From the NCBI RefSeq assembly GCF_000003815.2, contig NC_049987.1:8106780-8170779 (forward strand): 64,000 nucleotides of DNA, written 5' to 3'. The DNA is from Branchiostoma floridae (lineage: Eukaryota > Chordata > Leptocardii > Amphioxiformes > Branchiostomatidae). Each line of letters begins with the position of its first letter. Position 1 is the stretch's first letter. Position numbers and translations under genes: made by a program. The notes beneath the pieces were generated by a model that was given only the letters and a program-made list of their open reading frames with translations, was not told where the DNA came from and ran no database searches. Of this stretch, positions 1 to 52,100 are shown piece after piece.

Positions 1-172
1 AAATGCAGTGGGAGTCCAATAATCCACCAAACAGATTCCTTTGTAGCAAAATTGACCAATTACCATTGTTTTGAGTATTGCCAGTTCTCAAGTTTCCACA
101 GACAATCAGGTCCAGGTTCAGTTCCGGACCTGGAAATGATCCTCTGGACCTGAATTTTCTGTACTGGTACCT
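1..172 (+). mobile_element. Right end of the CCAGCCCTA hAT-like MITE family, truncated
   Basis: Shares CACCAAACAGATT, TCCTCTGGACCTGAATTTT and a GTACTGGTACC-like end with the copies at 48185-48617 and 50878-51333. Only the 3' part is present because the window starts inside it; the terminal CCCTA has decayed. Confidence 0.6.
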
Positions 173-2571
173 CCCCCAACCAACAATAGATTTTTTTTCT
201 TTCTGTCCTTTCACATCTTATTCTTTGACTTTAGATTCATTTTGGCATTCTATGGCATTAGATATCTGTTTTCTGATACTTTTTTTCAATCTACGGAATA
301 TTTGTGCTCATTTTACAGCTGCTTTGCACAATTTATTGTGTGGTCGAAAACTTTTTTTTTTTTGGAAATGGCCGAAAATTGGTGCGAGCGCGGATGTCAT
401 CCATATAATCAAATCAACGTGGCCTAACTGAAAGTAGCCGGTAAAGATTGGAAAGGTCTATTATTATAGCGGATAAACGTCTCACAGGAGTGATTGTTCG
501 GGTTTAGTTTATTGAAGTAAACAAATTGACAATTTAAATATTTCATACGGTTGTTAAATGTTGCTACATATTCAAGGAAGCTGGTCAAACTACTTATCTT
601 TTGAAAAAAGTTTATTTGATATATCTTGATACGCTTCTCCCCTGCTATTATAATTAGAACGTCCCCTACATCGTGGGAATCTCCATTACAGAAGTTCGCT
701 ACATCGAAGTTGTACTGGGTGGCGGTGCTTTCATCTAGTATCATACGTGTCGCGCCGACGTCAATCAATTTTGACAGCACAACTGCGTGTCATGCAATGC
801 ATGACGGTATAGCATCAGTTGTCGGTAGAAAGTAAATATTTGTGTGCCTTGTAGGAAATGCACCAAACATTATGACGATTGTTTTCTCCCTTTAAACTGG
901 TGCATGGGTAATGTTTTGTAAGAAAAGTGGTGAGAATGGGTATCACTCAGTCTAAAATATACACTTTGAAGGGATATTCGATATCGTCTTATTGACAATT
1001 TGTCGGCGTGGGACGGACAGGATGCCCACGAAAGTGCGTGCGTCGCCCGTCTGAAAAAAAGGCATTAATGAATCATGAATGATAGGGAAATATATATCAG
1101 GAAACTTCCAGAAAATGTTTCCAGGGTACTTAACATTGGGTATTTTGATAGACTTTGAGACTTTAAATGTACTTAGCTTTAATATGCACTACCACTAAGG
1201 AAGATATTTATACAAAGACGAAATAGATTAGAATTAAAGTTTCCGTAACAAACTGACCGGACCCGTTCACAAATCGGCTACGTATGAAATTTCAAACGTA
1301 ACAGCAGTCGTTGATATTGCCATGCTTTATAGGACTACAGCTAGCCGACTCGGCGGCCCGATAAGGTCAATGCCACCGTGCCCCGCTCAAGCGCACCGAG
1401 ACGCTGGCGCTATAAAATACCTACAAAGAAAAAGTTAAAGTTATAGTCATTAATCGACTAGAGCTGCCAGATCAATAAAATTGTGACTTAGAGTAAATTT
1501 CATACGTCGGTTGGTATGGCCAAGAAGGTTATATAAGCATAACCTACTTGGTATGGCATTTTCGCCGGAGCGACAGCCAGGCAACTTTTAACAGGGGATA
1601 TCCATATCCACAGCTGAAGATTTCACATTAAAAACACGATTTTCTGCGAAGTTTCCTGCCACGCCTGGTGCATGATGGTATAGCTTGGGTGGGAAAATCC
1701 GCCATTTTTCTTGTTTAATTTGTAAACGCTACGTCGCAGCGTAAGTGAGCAAACCAGCTGTTGTGTTACTGGAATATGGGCAATGTTTGGCGAGGAATAG
1801 GTGTATCTATAGATAATATACACCCATGAAAGAACATTGGACACTTTCATTTTATTTTTCAATTCGACTTTTATGTCCACGAACCAGACCGGCGTCACTC
1901 AAAAATTATACGATCTCAAAATACGTATAGGTAAGCTTCGAGTATTTGAAATATACAGAAACAGAGCATATTCACAAAGACCAAGAAGCTTAGTAACGTT
2001 ATATGGTTCATATGTCTTTTAGTTTTTAGGATTGTCATGCTTTGACTACAGCGAAACGACTCGGGTGGACTGATGGTTGAAAATATCTGCCTAGCAAAGT
2101 GAAAATTGTAGTCATGAGATCGACTAGAGCTCCAAGATCGTTAAAAGTGTTCTACGAGCCCAATCTACACAAATGATGTACTGAGTATATGTGGTGCCTA
2201 AACTAGGGGACGAGTTTTTCTGATTGACTGGGGACGAATTGTACCAGGTGCCGAGTTGTCCTGATACCGCCGTGCGCGCTCCGCCTTCAAGCGATGAGAA
2301 TCGCACTCGTGCGCGTTTCGTCACCAGGGGAATAGTCTCGCACGGTAGGGTAGGCTCACCATTGCCGTGCGCGCCCCGCATTCAAGTGAAGAGAATCGAA
2401 CCCGCGCGATTTCCTTCACTGCGTGAACAGTCTCACCCCGTTCGATTCTCTGCAAATCGCTTACCTGTTCTTACCTGCATTGAAGAACCCACCACATGTA
2501 CACTGGTGTGAGAGGATTAGATAAACCTGAAACTGGCCAATGCCTTTTATGTCCGAAAAAATACATTCTGT
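173..2571. other. Repeat-rich presumed intronic or intergenic DNA, no gene recognised
   Basis: A GGCC-TAA end at about 412-426 resembles the end of the element at 30023-30616, without a clear partner. Segments 1318-1495 and 2033-2152 are diverged copies of each other (both contain ATCGACTAGAGCT). A CpG-rich stretch at 2262-2445 contains two diverged copies of about 110 bp. A 118-residue minus-strand ORF at 424-780 contains LIDVGATRM but was not identified. Confidence 0.5.
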
Positions 2572-2574
2572 TAA

Positions 2575-2937
2575 GTCCACACCAATTTAATTTCTTGGTT
2601 CACGGATTTTTTCATAAAAAATATGGAGCGAGAGGGCGAAATAAAAATAAAAATTGTAAAATGGTTGGGGTAAAGGTAACGGCTAATCCAAAACATAAAG
2701 AAAAAAAGTTTTCAGCTTGAAAAAAGTACAAAAACACTATTATTGTATTGTAACAGCACCTGTACCCACACTTTAAGGAGCTTATAATATAAAGGCCAAT
2801 TTGCTACACCAGAAAGTTGGTGAATGGTTTCATTAATGGTGAAAAGTTGCTGAGTGGTAATTTTTATTTTTATTTTTTTTTTTCCAAAAAATAGGAGCGA
2901 GCAAATCCGTGAACCAAGAAATTAAATTGGTGTGGCC
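2575..2937. mobile_element. PIF/Harbinger-like MITE
   Basis: Terminal inverted repeats of over 35 bp start GTCCACACCAATTTAATTTC on the left and end in GGTGTGGCC on the right. A 3-bp TAA lies on each side (2572-2574 and 2938-2940). TIRs with GGCC ends and TWA target duplications are typical of PIF/Harbinger. No transposase is encoded. Confidence 0.65.
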
Positions 2938-4287
2938 TAACTGCAATATAAAACATATGGATGGCTTTGTGCTTAATGCACAGGATAATATTTGGTTAGA
3001 GGAAATCTAAGCATATTAAGAAATATGCTAAATAAATAAGAGAAAAACTTAAATGACATTTGGATCAAATTTGTAAAAGACACCATGAGACTATACAAAC
3101 TTGCAAAGAGCTGATAGGCTGACAGGTCCTCCTTGTTTTTTGTATTCCTATCACAAAGTAGATTTTTTAAACGCAAATCTGAATATCTGCCGTTTTTGAA
3201 AGCCAACACTTTTCAAAACACTTAAAACTTTTAAAAGCTGGACTTCTACTGTGTCCTAGAGAAAAACTTTAAGATGAGACACATAACAGCTGAGACTGCA
3301 ACACTTCATGGCATTTTTGTTCATTTTTGGTTGCTGTTTGTTTGCATGAAGAAATTATGAGGAATGATAATTAAATAAGGGAGTTTCCCAGCACAATAAA
3401 GCTGTAAAATACTTTTCAATAATTTTTTCATTGTCTGCCTTTTCTGTTACAAATGGAAGATTTAGCTCATCTGTTCATTGAGTTCATTTGAACTTATTGA
3501 TAACTGTTTGAGATCACTTCACTTTTTTCTTGATATTTTGTCTACGGCTGTTCCCAGTTGGAAAGCTGTTTTGTCCATGGGGTTAGTATTTTACCTTGAT
3601 GATATGGAAAACAACGATGATTGGAGATTAACCGTCATTTTGTTTTACATGGGTCATTGCCATAATGACATTGTGCATAGTATACCCATTGTACAAAAAT
3701 ATGTACTGTACTTGTACCAAACATTTCCTCTTAGCATGTACATGTATGATGTGGGTAGCAGATCTGAAATCAGCTGCTTGAAATAATCATAATTGTGCAG
3801 AGATCCATGTGCAAGCTTAATGGTAATGTTGGTATTGCTTGTTTGGACATATATTTCTTCTTTTGACATATTTTTGTTCTGACAATGTACATGTATGCAC
3901 CTTTTTGCTGATACATGTTTTGTGATAAGCATTTTGCATACTGGTGTTTTTGCATACTTGCTGATTTTGTTGGCTTCTGGCAGAAAACATTGGCTTAGAT
4001 ATGAATTGCATATTCTGTTGGCTTGATATTTTCTATCCTGGGTGCCATCTGATTACTACTACTACTTGGACAGCAAGTGCAATGAGCCCTGGTAGAAATC
4101 GGATGGTACCCAGGCTAGATATTTTCATGACTCTTTTAGTAGATGATTAAGATTATTGTTTGATGCACTTTGTAGTCCTTAAGTAGATGTAAATTATGCA
4201 TAAAAATGTATATAAAGATGATAAATATTGCAGCTGTTTTCGTATGAAGATTACTGATTGTATGATTTGTTGTCACTGTTACACCAG
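2938..4287. other. Presumed ASK intron sequence, nothing recognised
   Basis: AT-rich single-copy-looking DNA. No exon with ASK homology was found before the acceptor at 4286-4287, so the preceding coding exon should lie upstream of the window. Confidence 0.5.
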
Positions 4288-43041
<38,754 letters not shown>

Positions 43042-45456
43042 ATAACTAAGCAATACAGCCAAACTGCTCAAGAAGACCACTCATACAGGTGACTCTTGAA
43101 ATCTTGTCTATGTGGACAGGTGGTCACTATATATACTAGTAGACAGAATTTTCGAAAGCTTGTGTCAATGAGAAAACAAAAATTAACTTAAAGTGACCAC
43201 TGAAAGTGGTTTCATTGGAAGCTAGCCTCAGTGGGAGCACTGAAATGTTTTGATGATGATGATGACATAGGCCAGGTGATCCTTGTGTAGGTCATTTGTA
43301 CAGGTGGTCACTTGTACAGGTTTGACTGTGGTTTTGAAGTACTCTTACATATGATGCTTGACAATGTGATTTAAGCTACGTTTTACCCAAGAGTACAGAG
43401 CTGTAGGTTCTTAACTCAGTAACCAATGTAGCATATGTCTTGTCCTACTTGATCATGAAACCTAAGGTCATATCTTTCAACTAGTGTGTTTTGTGTTCTA
43501 TTGAATTAAGAAAGTGTTATGAATGAATGTAAATACTGTGTACTGCTAGATTTGTATATAGTGTTTAAGAACTACGTTTAGCGAACGACTTTAAGACGTT
43601 TTAATGTGAGATAGGATCTCAGTGTTCATTGTCAATAAAGTCAAAGTTCAGCCAGCTATGTGAATAAACTGTAGATAAAATAATATACTCAAAGGGACAA
43701 TGCTCTACAGCAAACACTCATGACAAGTGCATGAAGGTATCATTACACAATGTGATGTAAGATGATAGAATGTCTGACAAAACTCTTTTGTCAATCTCAA
43801 CAAGAAAATGCATTTTGTATCTTCCAATTGAGTACATTGTAGCTCTCAATACTGAATAACATTCAGACTAGTTCATTCTGCTTTTGCTGAAGAAGAGTGA
43901 TGGATGTCACTTGAAACGTCCGGAAGTAAATATCCGTTTTTTATCCAGTTGTAGAGATTGAATTGTATTTGAATATTGCTTACCTGGATGTCTAACCTTC
44001 ATAAACGTATGAATAACATTCAATTTGGTCACTTGAAGTTCAGACAGGCACCAAATATCAAAAGCTATCTCTACATCTATGTCATGACATATATAGAGAT
44101 AATCCTTGTAGATTTATATTAATATGCTCTTGCAGATGACTGTATAAAACTTAAATGTTACAGTACACCTTAGAAGAAGTTGAAATGAAGGGCTTGCATC
44201 ATTATGCACGTCTGCACAGTTTTGAAATGACTTTCCAAATCAAAAGTAACCAGTGTCAATTTATTTGTTGGATGGAAATATGTCAACTGTAAATTGGAAT
44301 CTCAGAGATAACCTACACGACAGTTCTCATGGACAGACAATATAGATAGAAGGTAATACCAGAAGATCATGAAGTGGCCATTGCTACAGCTGACATTGAG
44401 TGTTAAAGTCATGAATTGTTCGAAGATCATGGATTCTACAGAAAGCTATGTACTATTGCGCAGCAGAGTGTAATTTTGTCAATACTTCAGACAGACCTGT
44501 TACATATAGAATCACTGATGTTGCAGATGATGATCATTAAGATGTGTTAAACTTTGTAATGGATGGATGGATGGATGGATGATTGATGAAAGGACATTAA
44601 ATCAGTGTCAACATTTCACATTGTATTGGCCAGTAGCAAATGTGACATTTCTTGCTAGTTCTCCATATTGTGGTGATGGGGTGTGTAGAATCATTTTTGT
44701 GATATCCCTATAATATGAATTGAGTCTGCTTTTGCCAGGATTTCAAACGTAAGCCATATAACAATTTGTGGATGATTTGGATATCAGCAGTGTCAGAAAA
44801 AGATGTGTTTCATAAGATGATTTTTCTTTTCAGAGGAGTTTGTAAGAACTATACTTTAGCTGTTGTTTTTTATCTACCATGAGATAGATCAGATTAATTA
44901 CCAGACCATTTATGCATTGTAGTTATCAAACTTTCAACAAACTATTTACATTGTAGCTTTTATCTAATTAACACAGCAGCCAATGGCAGTTTGATCATTT
45001 CCTGTGTAACTGTCTTTTGAACCTCAACATTTTAGTGCACTATATGTGCACAGCCAACTTTTCTCAATAACCAAAAGAATAATCATACTCTGTATCAAAG
45101 TTTAATCATGTATGATAAATGGCCTCTACATAGTGTTGTAAACTACATTCTGGCCTGTATATTGCTTTTAATGTTTTATTGGTACACATGGCTTTTACTA
45201 ACATTTTAAAGAATATCTCTTGTCATTGTGATATTTATTCCGAGTGCAATATGTGTGTGCCTCAATGCTTAGAAATAATCCTCGAATTTGTACTACTATA
45301 CAATGTATTTGTAGCTTAGCTGGATTGATTGTTTAATGTGTAAAAGTAATTATTGTTTCTGTAAAAAATTGTAAAGGCAATTAAATTGTTAAGTTGTGCT
45401 GCAGATGTGTCATGTAGGTTGTGTAATTTTGTAACTACAGTATCAGGGATAATAAA
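43042..45456 (+). other. Probable ASK 3' UTR with three AATAAA signals
   Basis: There is no coding exon after the ASK stop. AATAAA hexamers on the sense strand occur at 43634-43639, 43663-43668 and 45451-45456, so short and long 3' ends are plausible. The stretch is AT-rich, with a short GGAT microsatellite at about 44562-44582. The BDH2-like gene ends on the opposite strand at about 46 kb, so the transcripts converge with a few hundred bases or less between them. Confidence 0.55.
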
Positions 45457-46028
45457 ATTGGGCATGATTTTTCCAGTAACTTAGAATTTGCCATTTTTGA
45501 CTCGATTATTTCTTAGAAATACTGTAACAGTTCACCACACAAAGTCTTTCATGTTTATTGTACGCATACTTTGTAGAACATTCAGTCCTGAAGTAATTCC
45601 TGAGGTAATTTGAAGATGTCCAACATTAGTCAACAATTTTTACACTCAAATGTTAACTACTTACTACATCTATATCGCATAGGCTGTCAGATGAGGACTT
45701 TGTGCACGACCTTAAATGTCTTCTGCTTGTTCAAACAGATGTACTACGGCATCTGGAAAGGTCTTTACCTGCACAGTGGATGATGTTAGCATAAAAAACC
45801 CTCTGGAGACGAACAAACCCAAAACAATACCTCTTGTCAATTTTTCAGGGAGATAAAACAACGGTGCGATAGGAAGACGCTGTGGGTATTTATTGGGTCT
45901 TCATGTCAAAAACACAATCCCATGATTGTCACAATTGTTACAGCTGTTTAGTTCGATATGTCTATCTATTGCATATTGCATCAATAAGTAGTATCTCCAG
46001 TATTCATCAACGTTGGAGTCTTTAAAAC

Positions 46029-46034
46029 TTTATT
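46029..46034 (-). promoter_or_regulatory. Polyadenylation signal of the BDH2-like gene
   Basis: AATAAA on the minus strand, about 120 bases after the TAG stop at 46154-46156. This is a normal position for a short 3' UTR. Confidence 0.55.
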
Positions 46035-46153
46035 TGTAATAATACAACTGTTGAAATATAAAATGAGATCTCTTCATCATTGCACTGCTAGAACTTCTTT
46101 GGAATGCCAAAGACGAGGCCTCAGACATGTAGTTGTGGTATATCTGAGTCAGT

Positions 46154-49100
46154 CTAAGCAAGGCTCCAGCCTCCGTCAATCACAAGCTCCTGGCCTGTGG
46201 TGTATCCAGACTGAAAAGATAAAAAGTTGTTGCATATTTTGGCAATGCAATTGAACTTTTGCTGTAACCTAGGCCAAGGAGAATGGCTTGCTCTTAATGT
46301 TCTCAAGACAGGAATTCTCAAAGACTGGGGGTCACAAGATGAGGACTGTTGTGACTGAAATACTAAGATGAGGGAAATTCATAGTGTTTAAGACATGCAA
46401 GTTTAACGACTTGAAGACTTTTGACAAGTTCCTCACCTCATCAGATGCCAGGTACACGGCCAGGGCTGCGATCTCCTCAGGCTTACCAACGCGACCCATC
46501 TTCTGTCGAGCGATGAAGTCTGCTCGTGCCTTTAATATACACACAACAGCATTGTGCAATTGTGTCCACTCTTGTACCAGTATCAATAGAATGCAGGGTA
46601 GTACCTGACTACAAGTTAAAAGTTGGATTAAAACATGCACAAATGTTATTACATACAAAAAATGAATCACAATTTCATTTTCAGTCATATAAAGTTAACT
46701 GAAGTAAAGGAATTGCTAAGAAAAGCTAAAAACCGTGATGATCATCTAAATTTGTTGAGAAGCTCAGGCTGGATGTGTGCTCAGTGTTTAAGTTTGAATA
46801 ACGCACAAATAAAAACAACTCACCTTGACAGGATCAGGGAAAGCGTCGATTCTCTCCTGCAGCGAGGGTGTTTCTACTGTAGCTGTAGTAGAGGTGAAAT
46901 TATAGCTGAGTTAGACACATTTCATATTAGAGATTCTGAACAAACTCACTCACTCACCGTCTCGGAGCACAATGGTACACACAGCAACCAAACTAGGCAT
47001 TGATGACTGATGTTGTTAACTGCCATAAACCCAACTTTTTTCTCCAAATATCTCTGATCAAGATGACTGAAATAAGTCTGATTAAAAAGAAGTTATACCT
47101 GGACAGATACAGTTACAGCGAACCCCTTTGGAGACAAAGTCTGCAGCGATGGCTTTGGTCAGTCCGTTGACTCCTCCCTTACTGACGGAGTAGGCAAAAC
47201 GCATGGGAACACCTGCAATGAATAGTCAACAACCAGATCTGCAGATATGAAGACTTCTTCATTGAATTCATATTGACTTCTTCAACACAGTAAAAGTCAT
47301 GAAGAAAATACAAGGGATCACTCTGACTGAACAAGGACGTTATCTTACATAACGTCCTTGACCTGAACAATAAGTCTGATGCAGAAGTGGCTCACAACTG
47401 GGACTTCTGTTTCCAGTCCCATCCAAAAGAAAAACATCCTTACTAGAAGCTAAATTTCTACATGATCACCTGATTGTGGAGTGAGTAAATGTGTGTACAG
47501 TGTTGATCTCAAGGACACAAGATTGACAGCTGCAAAGGATCCAAACGCAGGCCCATACATTTACTACAAGGGTAACAATAGCAGTTCAAATCACATCACT
47601 TTACTGATACTGTAAGAATTTGAGGAAGAGTCAATCAAATTCTGTAATCTTAAAACTGCCCACCTTTAATACTTGAAGCACTAGAGGACATGCTGACGAT
47701 AGACCCAGAACCTTGTGCCACCATCTGCAATGGAAAGTCATTTTAACCTTCTAACAGATAAATGTGAACGAGATACAGTATCTGTGACAAACTAAATCTG
47801 GGCCATATCTCGAACATTCAACATACTACCTCTTATTTGTCTACATTTACTACCTGACATACTCTTAAGGTTGACTCACCTTTGGAAGGACAGCACGACA
47901 CAAGAAGTACATGGTTGACTCACCTTTGGAAGGACAGCACAACACAAGAAGTACATGGTTGACTCACCTTTGAAAGGACAGCACGGTACAGGAAGTACAT
48001 GGTTGACTCACCTTTGGAAGGACAGCACGGCACAGGAAGTACATGGTTGACTCACCTTGGAAGGACAGCACAACACAAGAAGTACATGGTTGACTCACCT
48101 TTGGAAGGACAGCACGGCACAGGAAGTACATGGTTGACTCACCTTTGGAAGGACAGCACAACACAAGAAGTACATGGTTGACTCTAGGGCTGGGTATCGG
48201 TACAGCGTACCGGTACAAAACCGGTTTTTCTTATTGGACCGGTCCAGAAAAACCGGACCTGAAAAAATTAGGTGGACCGGATGTTGGACCGATTAGAAAA
48301 TTAACGAGTCATTTTATCAGGCATTCACACGTTTTGACGCTTGCAGGTGGAAGAAAATAACAAGAGTGAAGTAGTGTAGAGTTTATAGTCATTTCTACCA
48401 AGTTTTACAGTCAATCGTACAGGTGCAGTTAGCTTTGTATGATTTTAAAACGTCAGTGTAAGTCTAATACTCCACCAAACAGATTTCTTTGTAGTGAAAT
48501 GGACCATTGGTATGAGTCATACTGCATCAGGTCCAGGTTCAGGTCCGGACCTGGACCTAATCCTCTGGACCTGAACCGGACCTGGACCTGAATTTTATGT
48601 ACCGGTACCCAGCCCTAATCTTGAGTCTTTCACAATTTTCGCTGCTGTTATTAACATGTTCATATCATGAGTTTATGTCCCGGTGTCGCAATGGAACTTC
48701 AGTTGCTTCGAGATTAACTGGTGTAATATACTTCAGCGTGTTCCCTGAAGCCATGTCTATCATGAAAGGGGGCGTGTACACTTTGAGTCTGCCACGTTGG
48801 AGCTTTTCTGTCCCCACCTAATTTTTGTGTACCTACTTCACTGCACTTGGTGTCCGTTAGCTTGGCAAACTGGGTCCATTTTACAGATATCCCAATTTCA
48901 CAATTCACATTTCGCAAAATGTCAATGATCAATGCTCTTCGAATATATACATGTGCAAAGTTGATTTGAGCTGGATTTTTTTCACCCACTGTGGATCAGG
49001 CAACCCATCCTCTTGAGCATTGCACAGGTTAATCGAAGCGTGAAATCACAAACAGTAAGGTACAGCTCGTTCTATACATGTAGTGAGTAGTGACACCTGC

Positions 49101-52100
49101 ATTTTATGATTGTGTGGGACAATGTCTGGCTGGAAGATTGTGGCAACACAAACGGTTAATTTCCACTCCAAAGCACCACAAAGGGGGTGGGGGTACACTT
49201 TGGGTCTGACACGTTTACCCCCTTCTTTGCATAAAATCACAAGCTGTAAGGTACAGCTCGTTCAATGGTGACACCCGCATTTTATTATTTTTGCCAGGGA
49301 CAATGTCTGACTGGGAGAATGTGACAACACAAACGGTAAAGTTCCACTCCAAAGCACCACGAATGGGGGCGTGTACACTTTTGGTCCCCTACATTGGTGC
49401 TTTTTTCCCTACCTAACTTTTTTGTACTCGCTTCACTGCACAAAATCACAAGCTGTAAGGTACAGCTCGTTCAATAGTGACAACCCCATTTTATTATTTT
49501 TGCTAGGGACAATGTCTGGCTGGAAGAATGTGACAACACAAACGGTTAAGTTCCACTCCAAAGCACCACGAAAGGGGGCGTGTACACTTTGGGTCTGACA
49601 CGTTTGAGCTTTTTTGTTACTACCTAACTTTTTTGTACTCGCTTCATTGCATAAAATCACAAGCTGTAAGACACAGCTCGTTCAATAGCGACACCCGCAT
49701 TTTATTATTTTGTGTCAAGGGCAATGTCTGACTGGAAGAATGTGGCAACACAAACAGTGAAGTTCCACTCCAAAACACCACAAAAGGGGGCGGGTACACT
49801 TTTGGTCCCCTACGTTGGAGCTTTTTGTCTCCACCTAACTTTTGTGTGCCCACTGGTAGCTTAGCAAACTGGGTCCCAGCCATTGTACAGATATCCCCAT
49901 TTCACGGTTCACATTTCGCTAAATGTCAACCAATTATCAACGCTCTTTGGTATACCTGCACAAAGTGTCTTGTGTTGTTTCGCAGTGTTTTTCACCCAAT
50001 ATGGATTAGACAGACTATCTCCTTTAACGTTGCTCGGGTTAATAGAAGCGTAAAATTACAATCTGTAAGGCACAGGCCATTCCACAGTGACACCCGTATT
50101 TTATGATGTTGTGCCAGGGGCAATGTCTGGGAAAACGTTGTGACACAAACGGTTAATCTCCACTCCAAAGCACCACAAAATACAGCAGAAATACAACAGT
50201 GAGTAAGTTATGGCATACGACCGTCACATCAGAACATAAATGTCCTGTCGTTCTTAATGTCGAGGATTTTATTTGGAGAGTTGGCGGTTGTCAGTAGTGT
50301 CCTCTGGGCGCATTCTCTAAATGGTAGCACGAATATCACATCTTGACTCTTTCACAATTTTCGCTGCTGTTGGCTGGCATGTGGATATCACAAGTTTATG
50401 TCCCGGCGACGCAATGGAACTTCAGTTGGTTCGACATTAACTGGTGTAGTAATATATTTCAGCGTATTGCCTGAAGCCATGTCTGCCATGAAAGGGGGCG
50501 TGTACACTTCGGGTCTGCCGCGTTGGAGCTCTTTTGTCTCCACCTAACTTTTGTCTCCACTTGGTGTCTAGTAGCCTGAAAAACTGGCTCTATAGACTAT
50601 TGTATAGATATCACCACTTAACGATTCATATTCCTTGTAGGTCACAGGACGGAGAAGAAGCCGACAGGCAGGCAGGCATCAGTGGCGAGATGGAGGCAGA
50701 TAAAGGTATGGATCTCTGAAATATGTGGTTCAGTTCTAATAGAATGCGTGTTAATTTTCTTCTTATTTATCTATTTATTTATTGCACACTAATTTCAAGG
50801 AAACAAACGTATGTACAACGTGTGAGAAGGTACAAAAATGTCTGTAGCTAGTTTTTACGACAAATATATGTTAGACATAGGGCTGGGTATCGGTACAGCG
50901 TACCGGTACAAAACCCGTTTTTCTTATTGGACCGGTCCAGAAAAACCGGACCTGAAAAAATTAGGTGGACCGGATGTTGGACTGATTAGAAAATTGATAG
51001 ATTATTTCATCAGGCATTTACACGTTTTGGCGCTTGCAGGTGGAAGAAAATAACAAAAGAGTGAAGTAGAGTAGAGTTTATAGTAATTTCTACCAAGTTT
51101 TACAGCCAATCGTACAGGTGCAGTTAGCGTTGTAGGATTTTCAAAAGCCAGAAAAAATACTCCACCAAAAAATGGTTCAAAAATACTTCACCAAACAGTT
51201 TTCTTTGTAGTGAAATGGACCATTAGTATGAGTCATACTGAATCAGGTCCAGGTTCAGGTCCGGACCTGGACCTGATCCTCTGGACCTGAACCGGACCTG
51301 GACCTGAATTTTCTGTACCGGTACCCAGCCCTAGTTGACTCACCTTTGGAAGGACAGCACGGCACAGGAAGTACATGGTTGACTCACCTTTGGAAGGACA
51401 GCACGACACAAGAAATACATGGTTGACACACCTTTGGAAGGACAGCACAACACAAGAAGTACATGGTTGACTCACCTTTGGAAGGACAGCACGGCACAGG
51501 AAGTACATGGTTGACTCACCTTTGGAAGGACAGCACGACACAGGAAGTACATGGTTGACTCACCTTTGGAAGAACAGCACGACACAAGAAGTACATGGTT
51601 GACTCACCTTTGGAAGGACAGCACGGCACAGGAAGTACATGGTTGACTCACCTTTGGAAGGACAGCACGACACAAGAAGTACATGGTTGACTCACCTTTG
51701 GAAGAACAGCACGGCACAGGAAGTACATGGTTGACTCACCTTTGGAAGGACAGCACGACACAGGAAGTACATGGTTGACTCACCTTTGGAAGAACAGCAC
51801 GACACAGGAAGTACATGCTCTTCAGGTTCACATTCATGGTCTGGTCCCAGTCAGCCTCCTCACAGTCCAGGATTGTGCCATTGTGAACTATTCTGGATGC
51901 AAAGAAGAGCTTATTTCATTTAAAAAATACATGTATGATCCACATGAAATGGCTGATAAAATTTGTGTGCTAAAATTTCCATGATTTGCCAGAGGCCCAG
52001 AGCAAACAAACAGTCATAAGGTATTTTGCAGACTAATTTGGTCACATGTTAGGTTATAACAGTTAACCCTTAAACTGCCAGAGTTTCAGCCTTATGAAAA

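Noticed and set aside
424-780. 118-residue minus ORF with LIDVGATRM, considered as a retropepsin fragment
   Set aside because: The catalytic DTG/DSG is not present (DVG here), no flap motif follows, and no neighbouring retroelement domains are seen.
3478-3786. Plus ORF of 102 residues as an upstream ASK exon
   Set aside because: No match to the ASK N-terminal sequence and no suitable splice sites; looks like chance.
47999-48360. Plus-strand repetitive ORFs (MVDSPLEGQH type) over the minisatellite
   Set aside because: Antisense readings of the 44-bp repeat running on into the adjacent MITE.
47877-51824. Regularly spaced 44-bp repeats considered as a CRISPR array
   Set aside because: Units are directly abutting without unique spacers, derive from an exon end, and lie in an animal gene.
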